Program-made: the position numbers and the translations under genes
The notes under the pieces: generated by a model
Told to the model about the DNA's origin: nothing
The model's database searches: none
The model's input: only the letters and a program-made list of their open reading frames with translations
NCBI GenBank assembly: GCA_023263735.1
Contig: JALQUQ010000164.1
Span: 1 to 6,219 of the forward strand
Reading direction: 5' to 3'
Origin: Paracoccaceae bacterium
Lineage (GTDB): Bacteria; Pseudomonadota; Alphaproteobacteria; Rhodobacterales; Rhodobacteraceae
DNA length: 6,219 nt
Shown: positions 5,213 through 6,219 of the stretch, piece after piece
Layout of the letters: every line of letters begins with the position of its first letter
How positions within the stretch are numbered: the first letter of the stretch is position 1

Positions 5213-6219
5213 CGGCAAGAACCTGCGCAGATCGTCCAGACTGTCGATCTGATCGGCGGTCTTGTCCTGTCGCCAGCGCAGCATCCGGGGAAACCGCAGG
5301 GCAATTCCCGATTTGTGGCGCGGGCTGTGTTGAATGCCTTCGAAGGCCAATTCAAACACCAGTTCCGGCCGCACACGCCGCACCGGGCCAAACCGTTCCA
5401 GCGTGTTTTTCTGCACCCAAGCGGTGATGCGTTGAAACTCGGCATCGGTCAGGCCGGAATAGGCTTTGGCAAAGGGCACAAGGTCGTTGCCGTCTTTGAC
5501 CGCAAAAGTGAAATCGGTGAACAGATTGGCCCGCCGCCCATGCCCGGCCTGCGCATAGATCATCACCGCATCGACGGTCATCGGATCGACCTTGTATTTC
5601 CACCAATCGCCCCGCTTGCGCCCCGTGTGATAGGGTGACGACAGGCGTTTGATCATCACCCCTTCGGCCCGATGTTCGGGCGCACGGGCGCGCGATTGGG
5701 CCAGATCGGGCCAATCTTGCAGGCTGAGTTGCGTGGAAATCGTGATCGGCAGGCTGGGCGACAGTTTGGAAAGCAGATCGACAAGCAGGGCACGGCGCGT
5801 GGCCAAAGGTTGGGCCCGCAGATCGGTTCTGCCCAGTTCCAGCAGGTCATAGGCAACGAAATGGGCCGGAGCCTCGGCCAGCAGCTTTTTCGGCACGCTC
5901 TTGCGCCCGATACGCTTTTGCAGATCGGCAAAGGGAAGGGGCATGCCATCGCGCCACGCCAGAATTTCCCCATCGAGGACGGTGCCTGCGGGCAGGAAGT
6001 CGGTCAGCGGGGCGAATTCCGGAAAGCGGTCGGTGATCAGCTCTTCGCCGCGTGACCAGAGGGCAAAGGTGCCGGGGCGGTGAATGATCTGCCCCCGGAT
6101 GCCATCCCATTTCCATTCCGCCAGCCATTCCCGGACCGGGCCAAGGCTGTCGGGCGCCTCCTCCAGCGGGCTGGCAAGCGCAAAGGGATAGGGCCGTGCC
6201 GCCTCTTGCCCGTCGCCGG
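5201..6219 (-). CDS. ATP-dependent DNA ligase (cisplatin-response / LigB-type bacterial family), 5'-truncated by window edge
   Basis: Seals nicks in duplex DNA through a lysine-AMP intermediate; a repair rather than replicative ligase. The frame is open to the window edge, giving 338 visible residues; the family is usually about 530, so the N-terminal DNA-binding domain lies outside. Motif I is EWKWDGIR with the adenylated Lys36 (visible numbering; codon 6110-6112). Then come TVLDGEILAW with Glu84, AYDLLE at 122-127, motif IV EGVMIK (185-190) and motif V WWKYK (205-209). The OB-fold domain ends with the motif VI-like RFPRMLRWRQDK (308-319). The in-frame ATG at 5944 lies after motif I, so it cannot be the start. 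No Ku, primase or phosphoesterase domain is seen in the visible part, and the C-terminus ends just after the OB fold, unlike LigD. Members of this family are often encoded beside a metallo-beta-lactamase-fold exonuclease and a DEAD/DEAH helicase, which would be outside this window. Confidence 0.92.
   Translation of the reverse strand, partial: GDGQEAARPYPFALASPLEEAPDSLGPVREWLAEWKWDGIRGQIIHRPGTFALWSRGEELITDRFPEFAPLTDFLPAGTVLDGEILAWRDGMPLPFADLQKRIGRKSVPKKLLAEAPAHFVAYDLLELGRTDLRAQPLATRRALLVDLLSKLSPSLPITISTQLSLQDWPDLAQSRARAPEHRAEGVMIKRLSSPYHTGRKRGDWWKYKVDPMTVDAVMIYAQAGHGRRANLFTDFTFAVKDGNDLVPFAKAYSGLTDAEFQRITAWVQKNTLERFGPVRRVRPELVFELAFEGIQHSPRHKSGIALRFPRMLRWRQDKTADQIDSLDDLRRFLPPGA

Noticed and set aside
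5201..5944. A 247-residue ligase starting at the ATG at 5944
   Set aside because: The upstream frame encodes motif I (KWDG) and LDGE in continuous homologous sequence up to the window edge, so the ATG is an internal Met.

Overview
The window reads as a stretch of core chromosome from a GC-rich alphaproteobacterium, most likely of the Rhodobacterales/Rhodobacteraceae type. This is an inference from codon usage, from protein character (sigma-32, a short alphaproteobacterial-type phosphatidylserine decarboxylase, an M3 oligoendopeptidase F, a bacterial ATP-dependent DNA ligase of the cisplatin-response type) and from the strong G/C third-position bias in all genes. I see no mobile element, CRISPR array, tRNA or rRNA, and base composition does not shift along the window.

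Left half, plus strand: the 3' two-thirds of a heat-shock sigma factor gene (rpoH, 1-603, cut by the window edge), a 118-base gap holding a strong hairpin (631-668), then a two-gene phospholipid operon. In it psd (722-1414) and pssA (1411-2166) overlap by four bases (ATGA). PssA makes phosphatidylserine from CDP-diacylglycerol and serine, and Psd decarboxylates it to phosphatidylethanolamine, so the pair encodes the two consecutive steps of PE synthesis in the inner membrane. After an 87-base gap with a LacI-type operator-like palindrome comes a Gfo/Idh/MocA-family NAD(P)-dependent oxidoreductase (2254-3246).

Right half, minus strand: pepF-type M3 oligoendopeptidase (5105 to 3282), converging on the oxidoreductase across a short shared hairpin terminator (3252-3277). 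Upstream of it on the same strand is the C-terminal 338 residues of an ATP-dependent DNA ligase (6219 to 5201), whose N-terminal domain lies beyond the window. The adenylated-lysine motif is visible although the nearest in-frame ATG is downstream of it, so the gene clearly runs off the edge.

Nothing here looks like a new system. The points most worth a second look are the operator-like palindrome before the oxidoreductase, the hairpin without a T-tract between rpoH and psd, and the truncated ligase, whose family usually travels with a nuclease/helicase set that would lie just outside the window.
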